From Sulfuricurvum sp. (GTDB lineage: Bacteria; Campylobacterota; Campylobacteria; Campylobacterales; Sulfurimonadaceae): DNA of 36,973 nucleotides. This document shows positions 1 through 9,079 of the stretch, piece by piece. Each line of letters opens with the position of its first letter. The stretch's first letter is position 1. Position numbers and translations under genes: made by a program. The stretch spans positions 1 through 36,973 of the forward strand of contig QKCD01000063.1 of the NCBI GenBank assembly GCA_003245815.1, read 5' to 3'. The notes under the pieces are model-generated. The model was not told the DNA's origin. It made no database searches and saw nothing but the letters and a program-made list of their open reading frames with translations.

Positions 1-153
1 GGCGTCTTCACGTTCGTCGCCTCCTTCATCGTCTGGTACGTCATCAAGCTGGTGATCGGCCTGCGTGTCAGCGAAGAGGAAGAGTATGACGGCGAAGACC
101 TCCACGAAACGGGTCTCGAAGCCTACCCCGAATTTGCGAAAAACCTCAAGTAA
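1..153 (+). CDS. Ammonium transporter Amt, 3' end only
   Basis: This is the last 50 codons of a gene that begins before the window. The visible residues contain the final membrane helix (FIVWYVIKLVIGL) followed by a cytoplasmic tail rich in Glu and Asp that ends in GLEAYPEFAKNLK. The tail closely resembles the end of the complete Amt gene downstream (GLESYPEFKRAI), and this is the basis for the call. In the Amt family the cytoplasmic C-terminus contacts the PII protein and controls ammonium conduction, and a PII gene follows directly. The two Amt proteins are therefore probably paralogues controlled by the same PII. Only the tail is seen, so substrate details cannot be judged. Confidence 0.85.
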   Translation, partial: GVFTFVASFIVWYVIKLVIGLRVSEEEEYDGEDLHETGLEAYPEFAKNLK

Positions 154-155
154 CG

Positions 156-171
156 GCGGCCTTTTGGCCGC
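156..171 (+). terminator. Short GC-rich hairpin after first amt
   Basis: GCGGCC and GGCCGC form a perfect 6-bp stem around a TTTT loop three bases after the amt stop codon. No run of T follows, so it may be an inefficient terminator or only a transcript-end stabiliser. Confidence 0.4.
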
Positions 172-220
172 TCCCGGTTGGCTAATATTTAGTCACCGGC
201 TCAGTTGCAAAAATGCTTAA

Positions 221-628
<408 letters not shown>

Positions 629-673
629 GCCACCCTTTTCGATCCAAAAACAAAGCTTTTAGCACTCCGATGG

Positions 674-702
674 GGTGGCTGGTTAAAATTTAAACAGCCA
701 CC
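674..702 (+). promoter_or_regulatory. Long hairpin in the glnB-amt spacer
   Basis: GGTGGCTG at 674-681 pairs perfectly with CAGCCACC at 695-702, and five more A/T pairs extend the stem inward after one mismatch. The repeat GCCACCC at 629-635, immediately after the glnB stop, can pair with GGGTGGC at 673-679 instead, so two mutually exclusive structures are possible. No T-run follows. A candidate -10 box (TACAAT, 728-733) lies between this hairpin and the second amt. Confidence 0.5.
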
Positions 703-765
703 TCGCTACTTTCCCCTTCCGATAAGTTACAATGGCGCTCTTACGCATATTTTGGGAGTGCATGA

Positions 766-1941
766 ATGATTCCATCTGATTTTGCCTATATTATCGATAC
801 GTTCTTTGCCCTATTCGCAATGACGTTGATTATTTTTATGGTGCCCGGCTTCGCGATGCTCGAAGCGGGCCTTGTCCGAACGAAAAACGTGACGACCGTC
901 CTAACGGTCAACACGATGATCTACGCCGTCGCATCGATGGCCTTTCTGCTCGTCGGATACACCTGGGCCTTCGGTTCCTGGGAGAACGACTCGATGAGCA
1001 TCTGGGCGGCTTTTCTGTTCCAGATGGCCTTTGTCGGGAAGACCGTCAACATTATGAGCGGCGGGGTCAGTGAACGTGCCCGGATCGTTCCGCTGGCACT
1101 GTTCACAGTCATCATGGGTGCGGTGATCTATCCGACGGTGGTGAATGTCTCCTGGGGGGCAGACTTCCTGGAGGGGACGCTTCTAGACCTGAACATGTAC
1201 GACCTTGCCGGTTCGACGGTGATTCACTCCACCGGCGGATGGGCGCTGCTCGCGGCCATCATGATCATGGGACCGCGCCGCGGCCGCTACCAGGATGACA
1301 AGATCCGCGTTATCCCCGCGTCGAACATCCCGCTCGTCGTTCTCGGCGCGATGCTGCTCTGGATCGGCTGGTTCGGTTTCAACGGCGGTTCTGTCGGTTC
1401 CATCGCTTCCAAGGAGAATGCGGATGCCGTCGCGCTGACGATCATGAACACCAACACGGCAGGTCTGGCCGGTGCGATCGCCGCGGGAGTGGTGATGCTG
1501 ATCCAGTACCGCCGTTTCGATATCACCATGATTCTCAACGGTGCCCTGGGGGGCCTGGTGGCGATCACGGCGGGACCGGACCTTTACACGATTTACCAGC
1601 CGATCATCATCGGCATTGTCGGCGGTGTCCTCGTCGTTTTCGCGGTCACGATGTTCGACAAGCTGCGTCTGGACGATCCGGTCGGTGCGCTCTCCGTGCA
1701 CCTGGTCAACGGAATCTGGGGAACCCTTGCTGTCGGTATCTTTGCTCCTGACGTCTCTTTCCTGGATCAGCTCAAAGGGGTGGCCGTTGTGGGGACATTC
1801 GCCTTTATTGCCTCCTACGCGGTGCTTTACCTAATCAACCGTTTGATCAGCTTCCGGGCCGAGGAGGATCTCCAGCTTGAAGGGCTCGACGTTTCCGAAT
1901 GCGGTTTGGAGTCCTACCCCGAATTCAAGCGCGCTATCTAA
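766..1941 (+). CDS. amtB: Ammonium transporter Amt
   Basis: Complete inner-membrane ammonium channel of 391 residues with about eleven hydrophobic helices. Family signatures are visible: GFAMLEAGLVRTKNV near residue 30, the first pore histidine in STVIHSTGGWALL, the signature around GWFGFNGGS, and the second pore histidine in LSVHLVNGIWGTLAVG near residue 310. No signal peptide is seen before the first helix. The acidic tail EEDLQLEGL and the ending ESYPEFKRAI match the tail of the first amt in this window. It lies 137 bases after glnB, so the two may be co-transcribed with control at the intervening hairpin, or it may use its own promoter at 728-733. Confidence 0.95.
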   Translation: MIPSDFAYIIDTFFALFAMTLIIFMVPGFAMLEAGLVRTKNVTTVLTVNTMIYAVASMAFLLVGYTWAFGSWENDSMSIWAAFLFQMAFVGKTVNIMSGGVSERARIVPLALFTVIMGAVIYPTVVNVSWGADFLEGTLLDLNMYDLAGSTVIHSTGGWALLAAIMIMGPRRGRYQDDKIRVIPASNIPLVVLGAMLLWIGWFGFNGGSVGSIASKENADAVALTIMNTNTAGLAGAIAAGVVMLIQYRRFDITMILNGALGGLVAITAGPDLYTIYQPIIIGIVGGVLVVFAVTMFDKLRLDDPVGALSVHLVNGIWGTLAVGIFAPDVSFLDQLKGVAVVGTFAFIASYAVLYLINRLISFRAEEDLQLEGLDVSECGLESYPEFKRAI

Positions 1942-2056
1942 AGTATACAGCGGGAGGGGCTTCCCTCCTGAAACAATCCGACTATTCCGAAAGCATAATA
2001 GGAACCTAACGGCGGATCTGCCATAGTGGGATATGATCCTGTTTTAAGGAGCCCCC

Positions 2057-2215
2057 ATGTGTATGCCCCATGCACCGAGCCGTCCCCTGCCTTCGCGGGA
2101 AAAACGGCAGAATCGCGAACGACCGCATATCCCCTTCGACCCCAAACGAATGAAGCCCGACCCCGACTTTATCGACGAACGGGTTAAACCCGACGCCGGT
2201 CGGCAGAAAGACTGA
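2057..2215 (+). CDS. Possible small hydrophilic protein, 52 residues
   Basis: An open frame of 52 codons with a strong ribosome binding site (AAGGAG at 2046-2051, five bases before the ATG) and a candidate -10 box (TATGAT, 2032-2037). The product is very polar, rich in Arg, Lys, Pro and Asp, begins MCMPHAPSRPLPSREKRQ and has no membrane segment or signal peptide. I recognise no family. It occupies the otherwise gene-free stretch between amt and tonB. Support rests on the ribosome site and promoter spacing only, so it could be spurious. Confidence 0.45.
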   Translation: MCMPHAPSRPLPSREKRQNRERPHIPFDPKRMKPDPDFIDERVKPDAGRQKD

Positions 2216-2302
2216 CCGCTGCAATAGACCCGAAGGGAGAATATTTCCGCTTATCGGGTGATTTAACACATTTGAAACACTTTTGCCGTAACATGGCGGG
2301 TT

Positions 2303-3013
2303 ATGATTAGAAACGGCAGGGCTTTGGTTTTCTCATTCGTGATTCATGCGGCGATCGCCGCGGCGGCCATTTTGGCGCTCGAATCATTCCAGAACGATAA
2401 ACCGGGTGAGAAAGCACGTATGTGTATCGCCCTCTCGCAATTCGCCCAACCCGTTGCCAAAGCCCCGAAACCCGCACCGACCCCGCCCGAAAAACAGCCC
2501 GAACTTCCCAAGCTCAAACCGAAGCCAAAACCGGTCGTCAAGCCCAAACCCGTCGAAAAGCCGATCATCAAAGAGAAGGCTCCCGTTACGGTCCCGGAAG
2601 AGGTCGCCGTCGCAGAGCCGGAGATCGAACCGGTTGAAACGGTGGCGGAAGAGCGAATGCCCGAGCCTGAAATGATCGAGACGGCGGCAGCGGAAGAGGT
2701 GGCGCCGCAGCCCGTCCCGGCGCTGAGCGCCGGCGATCAGTATCTGCAGGAACACCTTGCCCTGATCACGAAACTGTTGCAGGAGCACCTCTATTACCCG
2801 AAGATGGCCCGCAAGCGCGGTATCACGGGGGAGGTGATGGTCGCATTCGAACTGCTGCGAAACGGCGAAGCCACGCGGATCAATGTCATTTCGGGCGAAC
2901 GCATGACCCTGAACGACGCGGCGATCAAAACGATCGAACGCCTATCCGGACGCTTCCCGAAACCCAGCGAACCGATTACCCTGCACGTACCGATCCGCTA
3001 CGAATTGCAATAG
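2303..3013 (+). CDS. tonB: Energy transducer TonB
   Basis: TonB of 236 residues, which links the inner-membrane proton motive force harvested by ExbBD to outer-membrane receptors. Order of parts: a short cytoplasmic start, one membrane anchor at about residues 7-26, a long Pro-rich stretch with Lys-Pro repeats (residues 55-95) then Glu-Pro repeats (95-140), and a C-terminal TonB domain. That domain shows YYPKMARKRGITGEVMVAFEL and ends HVPIRYELQ, the typical periplasmic fold. It stands alone; the exbB and exbD genes lie 7 kb downstream at 9916-10755. No strong ribosome site is visible before the ATG. Confidence 0.9.
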   Translation: MIRNGRALVFSFVIHAAIAAAAILALESFQNDKPGEKARMCIALSQFAQPVAKAPKPAPTPPEKQPELPKLKPKPKPVVKPKPVEKPIIKEKAPVTVPEEVAVAEPEIEPVETVAEERMPEPEMIETAAAEEVAPQPVPALSAGDQYLQEHLALITKLLQEHLYYPKMARKRGITGEVMVAFELLRNGEATRINVISGERMTLNDAAIKTIERLSGRFPKPSEPITLHVPIRYELQ

Positions 3014-3046
3014 CAACCGTTAACCCCCTGCTAAGTCCCGGCCCAG

Positions 3047-3052
3047 TACAAT
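3047..3052 (+). promoter_or_regulatory. Candidate -10 box for galU
   Basis: TACAAT lies 35 bases before the galU start and after the tonB stop. No clear -35 box is seen. Confidence 0.4.
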
Positions 3053-3086
3053 ACGCTTCGAAAATCTGCGACACAAAGGGGTCTGA

Positions 3087-3911
3087 TTGATCAAGAAATG
3101 TCTTTTCCCGGCGGCGGGGTACGGTACCCGTTTCCTTCCTGCCACAAAGGCGATGCCCAAGGAGATGCTGCCGGTACTGACGAAACCACTGATCCAGTAC
3201 GGGGTCGAAGAGGCCGTCGATGCAGGCATCCATACGATGGCGATCGTCACGGGCCGCGGCAAGCGGGCCATCGAGGATCATTTCGATATCTCCTACGAAC
3301 TCGAGCACCAGATCAAGGGAACCTCCAAGGAGCACTACCTGACGGAGATCCGCGGCCTGATCGAGCAGTGTACCTTTTCCTATACCCGGCAGGTTGAGAT
3401 GAAAGGGCTGGGCCATGCGATCCTGACCGGTGAAACACTGATCGGCAATGAACCCTTCGCCGTGCTGCTTGCAGACGACCTCTGCGACGGCAGCGGCGGG
3501 GCAGGGGTCTTGTCGCAGATGGTACGCCTCTACGAGACCTACCGCTGTTCCATCGTGGCCATTGAGGAGGTCCCCCGCGAAGAGGTCTCCAAATACGGCG
3601 TCATCGCTGCCGAAGAGATCGAGAAGGGTATTTACCGCGTCAACGATATGGTGGAGAAACCGGCGCTGGAGGAGGCTCCCTCAAACCTGGCGATTATCGG
3701 ACGCTACATCCTTACTCCGGATATCTTCGAGATCCTGCGCACGACGAAACCGGGAAAGAACGGGGAGATCCAGATTACCGACGCCCTGCTGGAGCAGGCC
3801 CGGGCCGGGAAGGTGATCGCCTACCGTTTTCAGGGGCGTCGTTTCGACTGCGGCAGTGTCGACGGGTTCGTGGAAGCGACGAACTATTTCTACCGGCAGG
3901 GGCGCTCCTAA
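3087..3911 (+). CDS. galU: UTP-glucose-1-phosphate uridylyltransferase
   Basis: Makes UDP-glucose from UTP and glucose-1-phosphate in the cytoplasm. The 274-residue length is normal for bacterial GalU. The N-terminus KKCLFPAAGYGTRFLPATK carries the nucleotide-binding signature, followed by PKEMLPVLTKPLIQYGVEEA. Later landmarks are VLLADDLCD (metal-binding Asp) and VEKPALEEAPSNLAIIGRYIL. The start codon is TTG, chosen because it places the family-typical N-terminus at residue 2 and has AAAGGGG a few bases upstream. The UDP-glucose dehydrogenase gene follows after 84 bases, so the two enzymes act in series towards UDP-glucuronate for surface polysaccharide. Confidence 0.95.
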   Translation: MIKKCLFPAAGYGTRFLPATKAMPKEMLPVLTKPLIQYGVEEAVDAGIHTMAIVTGRGKRAIEDHFDISYELEHQIKGTSKEHYLTEIRGLIEQCTFSYTRQVEMKGLGHAILTGETLIGNEPFAVLLADDLCDGSGGAGVLSQMVRLYETYRCSIVAIEEVPREEVSKYGVIAAEEIEKGIYRVNDMVEKPALEEAPSNLAIIGRYILTPDIFEILRTTKPGKNGEIQITDALLEQARAGKVIAYRFQGRRFDCGSVDGFVEATNYFYRQGRS

Positions 3912-3934
3912 TCACCCTGCAAAGGGAAAGCGCG

Positions 3935-3940
3935 TATAAT
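3935..3940 (+). promoter_or_regulatory. Candidate -10 box for ugd
   Basis: A consensus TATAAT lies 56 bases before the ugd start. The ugd gene may therefore be transcribed on its own as well as from galU. Confidence 0.5.
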
Positions 3941-3995
3941 AACGCAACGTTTTGGGCCTGAAACGGCACAACATATTTATAGTTAAAGTGAAAGC

Positions 3996-5318
3996 ATGAA
4001 AATATCGGTAATCGGAACGGGATATGTGGGACTGGTATCGGGGACCTGTTTTGCCCAGATGGGCAACACGGTCACCTGTGTGGACATCGACGCGGCGAAG
4101 ATCGCCAAACTCGAGCAGGGGATCATCCCCATCTACGAACCGGGGCTGGAGGAGATGGTCCTGCAGAACCATAAGAAGGGGACCCTCCGCTTTACGACCG
4201 ATATCGCCCAGGCGATCGCCCAGAGTAAAATCGCCTTTATCGCCGTAGGTACCCCCATGGGTGAGGATGGCAGCGCCGACCTGCAGTATGTCCTTGCTGT
4301 CGCAAAAAGCATCGGCCAGCATATGCAGGAGTACCTCGTTGTCGTCGATAAGTCGACCGTTCCCGTCGGTACCGCCGACAAGGTGAAGGCGGCGATCCAG
4401 GCGGAGCTGGACCAGCGCGGCGTTACAATCGCCTTTGACGTCGTTTCCAACCCGGAGTTCCTCAAAGAAGGGGCGGCGATCAAGGACTTCATGTTCCCCG
4501 ACCGCGTCGTCGTCGGGGCCGAGAACGAGAAGGCGATGGGGGTCATGCACGACCTCTACGCCCCCTTTATGAAGAACCACGACCGCTTTATCGGGATGGA
4601 CGTCAAGAGCGCCGAGATGACGAAGTACGCCGCCAACGCGATGCTGGCGACGAAGATCTCTTTCATGAACGAGATGGCCAATATCTGCGAACGGGTCGGG
4701 GCCGACGTCAACAAGGTCCGCAACGGCATCGGCAGCGACAGCCGCATCGGCTACAGCTTCATTTATCCCGGCTGCGGTTATGGTGGCAGCTGCTTCCCCA
4801 AGGATGTCCAGGCCCTGGCGAAGACGGCGAAGGATTACGGCTACACCCCCCGTATCCTTGACGCCGTCGAGGCGGTCAATTACGACCAGAAACGGGTTAT
4901 CTCCGACAAGGTGATCACACGCTTCGGCGAAAACCTCGACGGCAAAACCTTCGCCGTCTGGGGCCTTGCCTTCAAACCGGAGACCGACGATATGCGCGAA
5001 GCCTCCGCGATCACGATCATCAACGAACTCACCTCCCGGGGCGCCCAGGTCATCGCCTATGACCCCAAGGCACGCCACGAGGCGGAGAGCTACTACCTCA
5101 AGGGGAACGAGAGTGTCACCTACGTCGACTCCAAGTATGACGCGCTCAAGGGCGCCGACGCCCTGATTCTCGTCACCGAGTGGCAGGAGTTCCGCAGCCC
5201 CGACTTCGACGAGATGAAGAAGCTGCTCAACGAGGCGGTTTTCTTTGACGGCCGCAACCAGTTCGACAAGGGCCGCATGGCGGAGCTTGGCTTCGAATAC
5301 TTCCAGATCGGGGTATAA
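3996..5318 (+). CDS. ugd: UDP-glucose 6-dehydrogenase
   Basis: Oxidises UDP-glucose to UDP-glucuronate with two NAD. The 440-residue protein has the N-terminal Rossmann motif [14 protein letters not shown] (residues 3-16), the EPGLEEMV signature near residue 48, the central helix region around [17 protein letters not shown], and the catalytic cysteine C266 in [13 protein letters not shown]. The C-terminal domain around [11 protein letters not shown] and YDPKA is also typical. It follows galU, the source of its substrate. Product use cannot be inferred from the window because no glycosyltransferase genes are nearby. Confidence 0.95.
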   Translation: MKISVIGTGYVGLVSGTCFAQMGNTVTCVDIDAAKIAKLEQGIIPIYEPGLEEMVLQNHKKGTLRFTTDIAQAIAQSKIAFIAVGTPMGEDGSADLQYVLAVAKSIGQHMQEYLVVVDKSTVPVGTADKVKAAIQAELDQRGVTIAFDVVSNPEFLKEGAAIKDFMFPDRVVVGAENEKAMGVMHDLYAPFMKNHDRFIGMDVKSAEMTKYAANAMLATKISFMNEMANICERVGADVNKVRNGIGSDSRIGYSFIYPGCGYGGSCFPKDVQALAKTAKDYGYTPRILDAVEAVNYDQKRVISDKVITRFGENLDGKTFAVWGLAFKPETDDMREASAITIINELTSRGAQVIAYDPKARHEAESYYLKGNESVTYVDSKYDALKGADALILVTEWQEFRSPDFDEMKKLLNEAVFFDGRNQFDKGRMAELGFEYFQIGV

Positions 5319-5473
5319 GCCCCGTTCCCCCTCTTTCCCCCTCATTGTTCCAAAAATCACACCGAAGCATCACACCGCTCCATATTCATGATCCGTGCAC
5401 CCGGGTTTCCCTATATCTGTTATACCCAGCAGGTTCATCTGAATTTCGGAACTATTAATAACATTAAGAAACA

Positions 5474-5479
5474 TATAAT
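5474..5479 (+). promoter_or_regulatory. Candidate -10 box for comEA-like gene
   Basis: TATAAT sits inside an unusually A+T-rich patch (about 5440-5505) in the 244-base spacer after ugd. The rest of that spacer shows nothing else convincing; the open frame crossing it lacks a ribosome site and a recognisable product. Confidence 0.4.
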
Positions 5480-5562
5480 AATTAAAGTTGTAATATTTTG
5501 GGTAACGGGTGCTCTGAAGAAAGCCGATTGTGGAGTGGCCCGGATGTATCCTGGAGGCGTGT

Positions 5563-5802
5563 ATGAAATTGATGGCCTGTTTGATACTGCTGTTCTTCGG
5601 TCTTGAGCTGATGGCGGCGGTAAATCTGAATACCGCGTCGGTGGAAGAGTTGACTCAACTCAAAGGTATCGGCAAAGTGACGGCGGCAAAGATCGTCGAA
5701 TACCGTGAAAAGTACGGTTTCAAAGATATCCGGGAACTGATCAACATCAAGGGTGTCGGCGAAAAAAAATTTGAACAGATCAAAGATGATCTGACCCTCT
5801 GA
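5563..5802 (+). CDS. ComEA-like secreted helix-hairpin-helix DNA-binding protein
   Basis: A 79-residue protein with a cleavable signal peptide (residues 1-19, ending LELMAA) followed by NLNTASVEELTQLKGIGKVT, the classic start of the ComEA double helix-hairpin-helix domain. The two hairpins are LKGIGKVTAAKIV and IKGVGEKKFEQIK. Proteins of this type bind double-stranded DNA in the periplasm during natural transformation. The start at 5563 is chosen because GGAGG lies six bases upstream and the signal peptide begins there; an upstream in-frame ATG at 5530 would spoil it. The protein is shorter than Bacillus ComEA because it lacks the membrane-linked spacer, as is usual for Gram-negative forms. 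It is not clustered with other competence genes, though PilMNO-like genes occur at 29395-31464. Confidence 0.88.
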   Translation: MKLMACLILLFFGLELMAAVNLNTASVEELTQLKGIGKVTAAKIVEYREKYGFKDIRELINIKGVGEKKFEQIKDDLTL

Positions 5803-5818
5803 CCGGCTCCTGCCGGTC
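5801..5818 (+). terminator. Hairpin at the end of the comEA-like gene
   Basis: GACCGGC and GCCGGTC form a perfect 7-bp stem around TCCT, beginning at the stop codon. The sequence after it is C-rich rather than T-rich, so termination is plausible but not certain. Confidence 0.5.
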
Positions 5819-5927
5819 ATCCCCCAACTTCTCTCCCCATATCCCGGCTCGTTCGGCCGCCTTTTACGACCTGAAAACGTCTGTGCTCCGACCAAGGCCA
5901 TTAACGCTTTTTTAACGCTGCTACGGG

Positions 5928-5933
5928 TATAAT
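5928..5933 (+). promoter_or_regulatory. Candidate -10 box for phosphohexomutase gene
   Basis: TATAAT with G at the preceding positions lies 34 bases before the GTG start at 5967. Confidence 0.5.
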
Positions 5934-5966
5934 CTTTGCCTACCACCATGTAAGGACACTGTAAAC

Positions 5967-7343
5967 GTGAGTATTTTCAGAGAGTATGATATCCGTGGCA
6001 TTTTCGAGAGCGAGCTGAACGAAGCGAGTGTCGTGCGGATCGGCTATGCCTTGGCACAGCGCATCCGACCGCACGGAGAGTATGCGGCGGTCGGCTACGA
6101 CGCCCGTTCCCACTCGCCGCTGCTCTTCGAATACCTCGTGGCGGGGCTTAACGCCGGGGGGGTCACGGTACTGGGGATGGGGCTGGTGCCGACGCCGGTC
6201 AACTATTTCGCTAATTACCAGAGTTTCGACGGAATCGTTCCCGCCGCGTCGGTGATGATCACCGGTTCGCACAATCCGAGCGAATACAACGGCTTCAAGA
6301 TCACGGTCGACAAGGCCCCCTTTTTCGGCGAGGAGATCTACGCCCTCGGGCGGGAGGTCGCGACCATGCCGATGCCGCCGAAGGCGGAACGCCGGGTGAT
6401 CGACATTGCCGCGAAGGAGCGCTATATCGCCTATATGATCGACGCTTTCGCCCACCTTCGGGGGATGCCGCAGCGTATCGTCTACGACTGCGGGAACGGG
6501 GTCGCAGGGGTTGTCACCGAAGCGATCTTCTCGGGGCTGGCACTCAACGCGAAGGGAATCTACGTCGAACCCGACGGTACCTTCCCGAATCACCACCCCG
6601 ACCCCTCCGTCGAGAAGAACCTCGCCGACATCAAGGCGCTGCTCGAAGCGGAGGGGGACATCGCCTTCGCCTATGATGGCGACGCGGACCGTATCGCCGT
6701 CCTGACCCACCGCCACAATATCAAGGGCGACCAGATGGCGCTGCTCTACAGCATGAAGATGGAACACCCGACGGTGATCGGGGAGGTGAAGTGTTCGCAG
6801 GTGATGTACGACGAACTCGCGCGCCGCGGGGCGACGGCGGTGATGTACAAGACCGGACACTCCAACCTGAAAGTGAAGATGAAGGAGCTCGACGCGGACC
6901 TCGCCTGCGAAGTGAGCGGCCACGTCTTCTTCAAGGACCGCTACTTCGGTTACGACGACGCGATCTACGGCACGCTGCGGATGCTGGAGCTGGTACACGA
7001 GGGGATCGACCTCGACGCGGAGCTGGAGAAACTGCCGCAGGTCTTCGCCACCGAGGAGATCAAGGTGGAGACGACGGAACAGCAGAAATTCGCGATCATC
7101 GCCGAACTGAAACTGCTGCTTCAGAACCCGCCGCTGGGATTCCCCCCAGTCCGTGACATCATTGACGTCGACGGCGTGCGGATCGTCTTCGACAAAGGGT
7201 GGGGACTGGTACGCGCCAGCAATACGACACCGGTACTGGTGACCCGATTCGAATCGACCGATGCCGAAGTGGCGAAACACTATGAACACGAGATCAATGC
7301 CCTGATCGCCGCGGCCAAAGCCCGAGTCGAACAAACCCAATAA
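5967..7343 (+). CDS. Phosphomannomutase/phosphoglucomutase
   Basis: Interconverts hexose-1- and hexose-6-phosphates, supplying mannose-1-phosphate or glucose-1-phosphate for sugar nucleotides. The 458-residue protein shows the four-domain alpha-D-phosphohexomutase signatures: the N-terminal FREYDIRGIF, the phosphoserine loop MITGSHNPSEYNGFK with S101, the metal loop AYDGDADRIAVL near residue 240, the sugar loop CEVSGHVFFKD, and the phosphate-binding loop RASNTTPVLVTRFE near the C-terminus. The start is GTG with AAGGAC about eleven bases upstream. Sequence similarity is strongest to the dual-specificity PMM/PGM group (AlgC/ManB type), but the true substrate preference cannot be read. The pyrC gene follows after nine bases, so the two are probably one transcript. 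Confidence 0.92.
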   Translation: MSIFREYDIRGIFESELNEASVVRIGYALAQRIRPHGEYAAVGYDARSHSPLLFEYLVAGLNAGGVTVLGMGLVPTPVNYFANYQSFDGIVPAASVMITGSHNPSEYNGFKITVDKAPFFGEEIYALGREVATMPMPPKAERRVIDIAAKERYIAYMIDAFAHLRGMPQRIVYDCGNGVAGVVTEAIFSGLALNAKGIYVEPDGTFPNHHPDPSVEKNLADIKALLEAEGDIAFAYDGDADRIAVLTHRHNIKGDQMALLYSMKMEHPTVIGEVKCSQVMYDELARRGATAVMYKTGHSNLKVKMKELDADLACEVSGHVFFKDRYFGYDDAIYGTLRMLELVHEGIDLDAELEKLPQVFATEEIKVETTEQQKFAIIAELKLLLQNPPLGFPPVRDIIDVDGVRIVFDKGWGLVRASNTTPVLVTRFESTDAEVAKHYEHEINALIAAAKARVEQTQ

Positions 7344-7352
7344 AGGAACCTT

Positions 7353-8411
7353 ATGAAGACCCATACCCTGCTGATGCCGCTGGACATGCACCTGCACCTG
7401 CGCGACGGCGCGATGCTTGAAACCGTCGGCCCTCTGACCTCCTACACCTTTTCGGGGGCGGTGGTTATGCCCAACCTCGTACCGCCGGTCACCGAAAAAG
7501 AAGAGCTTCTGGCCTACCGGCAGCGGGTCTTGACGGCCTGTGGCCAGAGCCGTTACGACGTTGAATTCGACGACCTGATGGAAGAGGAGGGGCTCGGCGG
7601 GGATTTTGAACCCTTTATGACCCTTTTCTACCAGAACTACGACCGGGAGTTCCTCGATGATATCAAAGAGGAGATCATCGGGATCAAGCTCTACCCCGCC
7701 GGCATCACGACCAACTCTGAAGGGGGGGTCAAATCCTTTGACCTCGACGCGATGCGCCCGACACTGCAGGCGATGAGCGATCTGGAGATTCCCCTGCTGG
7801 TCCACGGTGAGACGAACGGCTTCGTCATGGACCGCGAGGCGGAGTTCATGAACGTCTACGAGCTGCTGGCGAAAAACTTCCCCAAGCTCAAGATCATCAT
7901 GGAACATATCACCACCAAGGCGGCGGTGGAGATGCTGGAGCGCTATGAGAACCTTTATGCGACGATCACGATCCACCACCTGCTGATCACCCTCGATGAC
8001 GTCGCGGGCGGGATGCTGCAGCCGCACCTCTTCTGCAAGCCGATCGCCAAGCGCCCCGAAGACCGCGAGGCGCTGCTCAAAGTCGCCCTCGACGCCCATC
8101 CGAAGGTGATGTTCGGCTCCGACAGCGCTCCGCACCCGCAGCACGCGAAAGAGTCGTGCGGCTGTGCGGCGGGAGTCTTCACGGCACCGATCGCCCTGCA
8201 GCTGCTCTGCGAACTCTTCGACCGCCACGGCAAACTGGAGAACCTGCAGGCCTTCGTCAGCGACAACGCTCAGAGCATCTACGCCATCTGCCCGGAGTTC
8301 AAAGAGGTGACACTCGTGAATACCCCCTTCAAGGTACCCGAAAAGTACGGCAACGTCGTTCCGATGTACGCCGGCAAGACGATCGGCTGGTCGATCGAGG
8401 GTGTGGAGTAA
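7353..8411 (+). CDS. pyrC: Dihydroorotase
   Basis: Catalyses cyclisation of carbamoyl-aspartate to dihydroorotate in pyrimidine synthesis. The protein has 352 residues, the length of the E. coli PyrC type. Metal ligands appear in [11 protein letters not shown] (H13, H15), and the carboxylated lysine is K112 in [17 protein letters not shown]. Further signatures are [18 protein letters not shown], the HH pair in [13 protein letters not shown], and [13 protein letters not shown] with the catalytic Asp. RBS AAGGAA precedes the ATG. The response regulator gene begins six bases after its stop. Confidence 0.95.
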   Translation: MKTHTLLMPLDMHLHLRDGAMLETVGPLTSYTFSGAVVMPNLVPPVTEKEELLAYRQRVLTACGQSRYDVEFDDLMEEEGLGGDFEPFMTLFYQNYDREFLDDIKEEIIGIKLYPAGITTNSEGGVKSFDLDAMRPTLQAMSDLEIPLLVHGETNGFVMDREAEFMNVYELLAKNFPKLKIIMEHITTKAAVEMLERYENLYATITIHHLLITLDDVAGGMLQPHLFCKPIAKRPEDREALLKVALDAHPKVMFGSDSAPHPQHAKESCGCAAGVFTAPIALQLLCELFDRHGKLENLQAFVSDNAQSIYAICPEFKEVTLVNTPFKVPEKYGNVVPMYAGKTIGWSIEGVE

Positions 8412-8416
8412 CTCGG

Positions 8417-9079
8417 ATGGCCTACTCCGGAAATATCCTGCTGCTCGAGGACGACCTTCTACTGGGGGAGAGCGTGAAGGATTTTCTGGAGGAGGAGGGG
8501 TTCGGCGTCGTCCTCTGCCGTAACGGCCAGGAGGCTCTGAACCGCAGCTATGAACAGCATTTCGACCTCTACCTGCTCGACATCAACGTGCCGCTTGTCA
8601 GCGGGCTTGACCTGCTGCAGGACCTGCGCGATGCCGAGGACCGTACCCCGGCGATCTTTCTGACGTCGCACCAGGAGAAATCGGTGATGCTGGAGGGGTT
8701 CGGCCGCGGGGCGGACGATTTCTTGAAAAAACCGGTGGACATGGACGAGCTGCTGATGCGGGTCCAGGCACTGCTGCGCCGGACGAAGGGCGAAGCCCGC
8801 CTCGAGATCGGCGACCTGCTGCTCGATGAAGGGCACAAGACGATCTCCTATGAGGGCAAGCGCCTGGAGCTGACGGTCAAGGAGTACTCCCTACTGGCCC
8901 TGATGATGCGCCACGCCGGCAAGGTCGTCACGAAAGAGATGATCATGGACGAGCTCTGGAGCGCCTCGGAGAGCATCAGCGACGGGGCGGTCCGGGTCTA
9001 TATCAACCGCCTCAAAAGCGAGATCGGGACGGAGATGATCGAAAACGTCCGGGGCGTGGGGTACCGTCTTGTTCCGTAA
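8417..9079 (+). CDS. OmpR-family response regulator
   Basis: Two-component transcription regulator of 220 residues. The receiver domain (about 1-120) shows the acidic pair E11-D12-D13, the phosphorylation site D55 in LYLLDINVPLVSG, T83 and the conserved K105 in FLKKPVD. The winged-helix DNA-binding domain (about 125-218) contains LTVKEYSLLALMMRHAGKVVT and the ending VRGVGYRLVP. The start at 8417 is chosen because it begins the receiver fold directly, with GGAG (8405-8408) upstream; the frame stays open into pyrC but that portion is not coding in this frame. The kinase gene overlaps its end by eleven bases, so the two are translationally coupled. Confidence 0.93.
   Translation: MAYSGNILLLEDDLLLGESVKDFLEEEGFGVVLCRNGQEALNRSYEQHFDLYLLDINVPLVSGLDLLQDLRDAEDRTPAIFLTSHQEKSVMLEGFGRGADDFLKKPVDMDELLMRVQALLRRTKGEARLEIGDLLLDEGHKTISYEGKRLELTVKEYSLLALMMRHAGKVVTKEMIMDELWSASESISDGAVRVYINRLKSEIGTEMIENVRGVGYRLVP

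Noticed and set aside
3912-5360. A 482-codon minus-strand open frame opposite ugd
   Set aside because: Antisense shadow of UDP-glucose dehydrogenase; no family resemblance.
5388-5606. A 72-codon plus-strand frame before the comEA-like gene
   Set aside because: No ribosome site, crosses the promoter region and overlaps the comEA-like start in another frame.
5940-8228. A 762-codon minus-strand open frame across the phosphohexomutase and pyrC genes
   Set aside because: It lies antisense to two well-identified enzymes and has the same low-complexity composition as other antisense frames.
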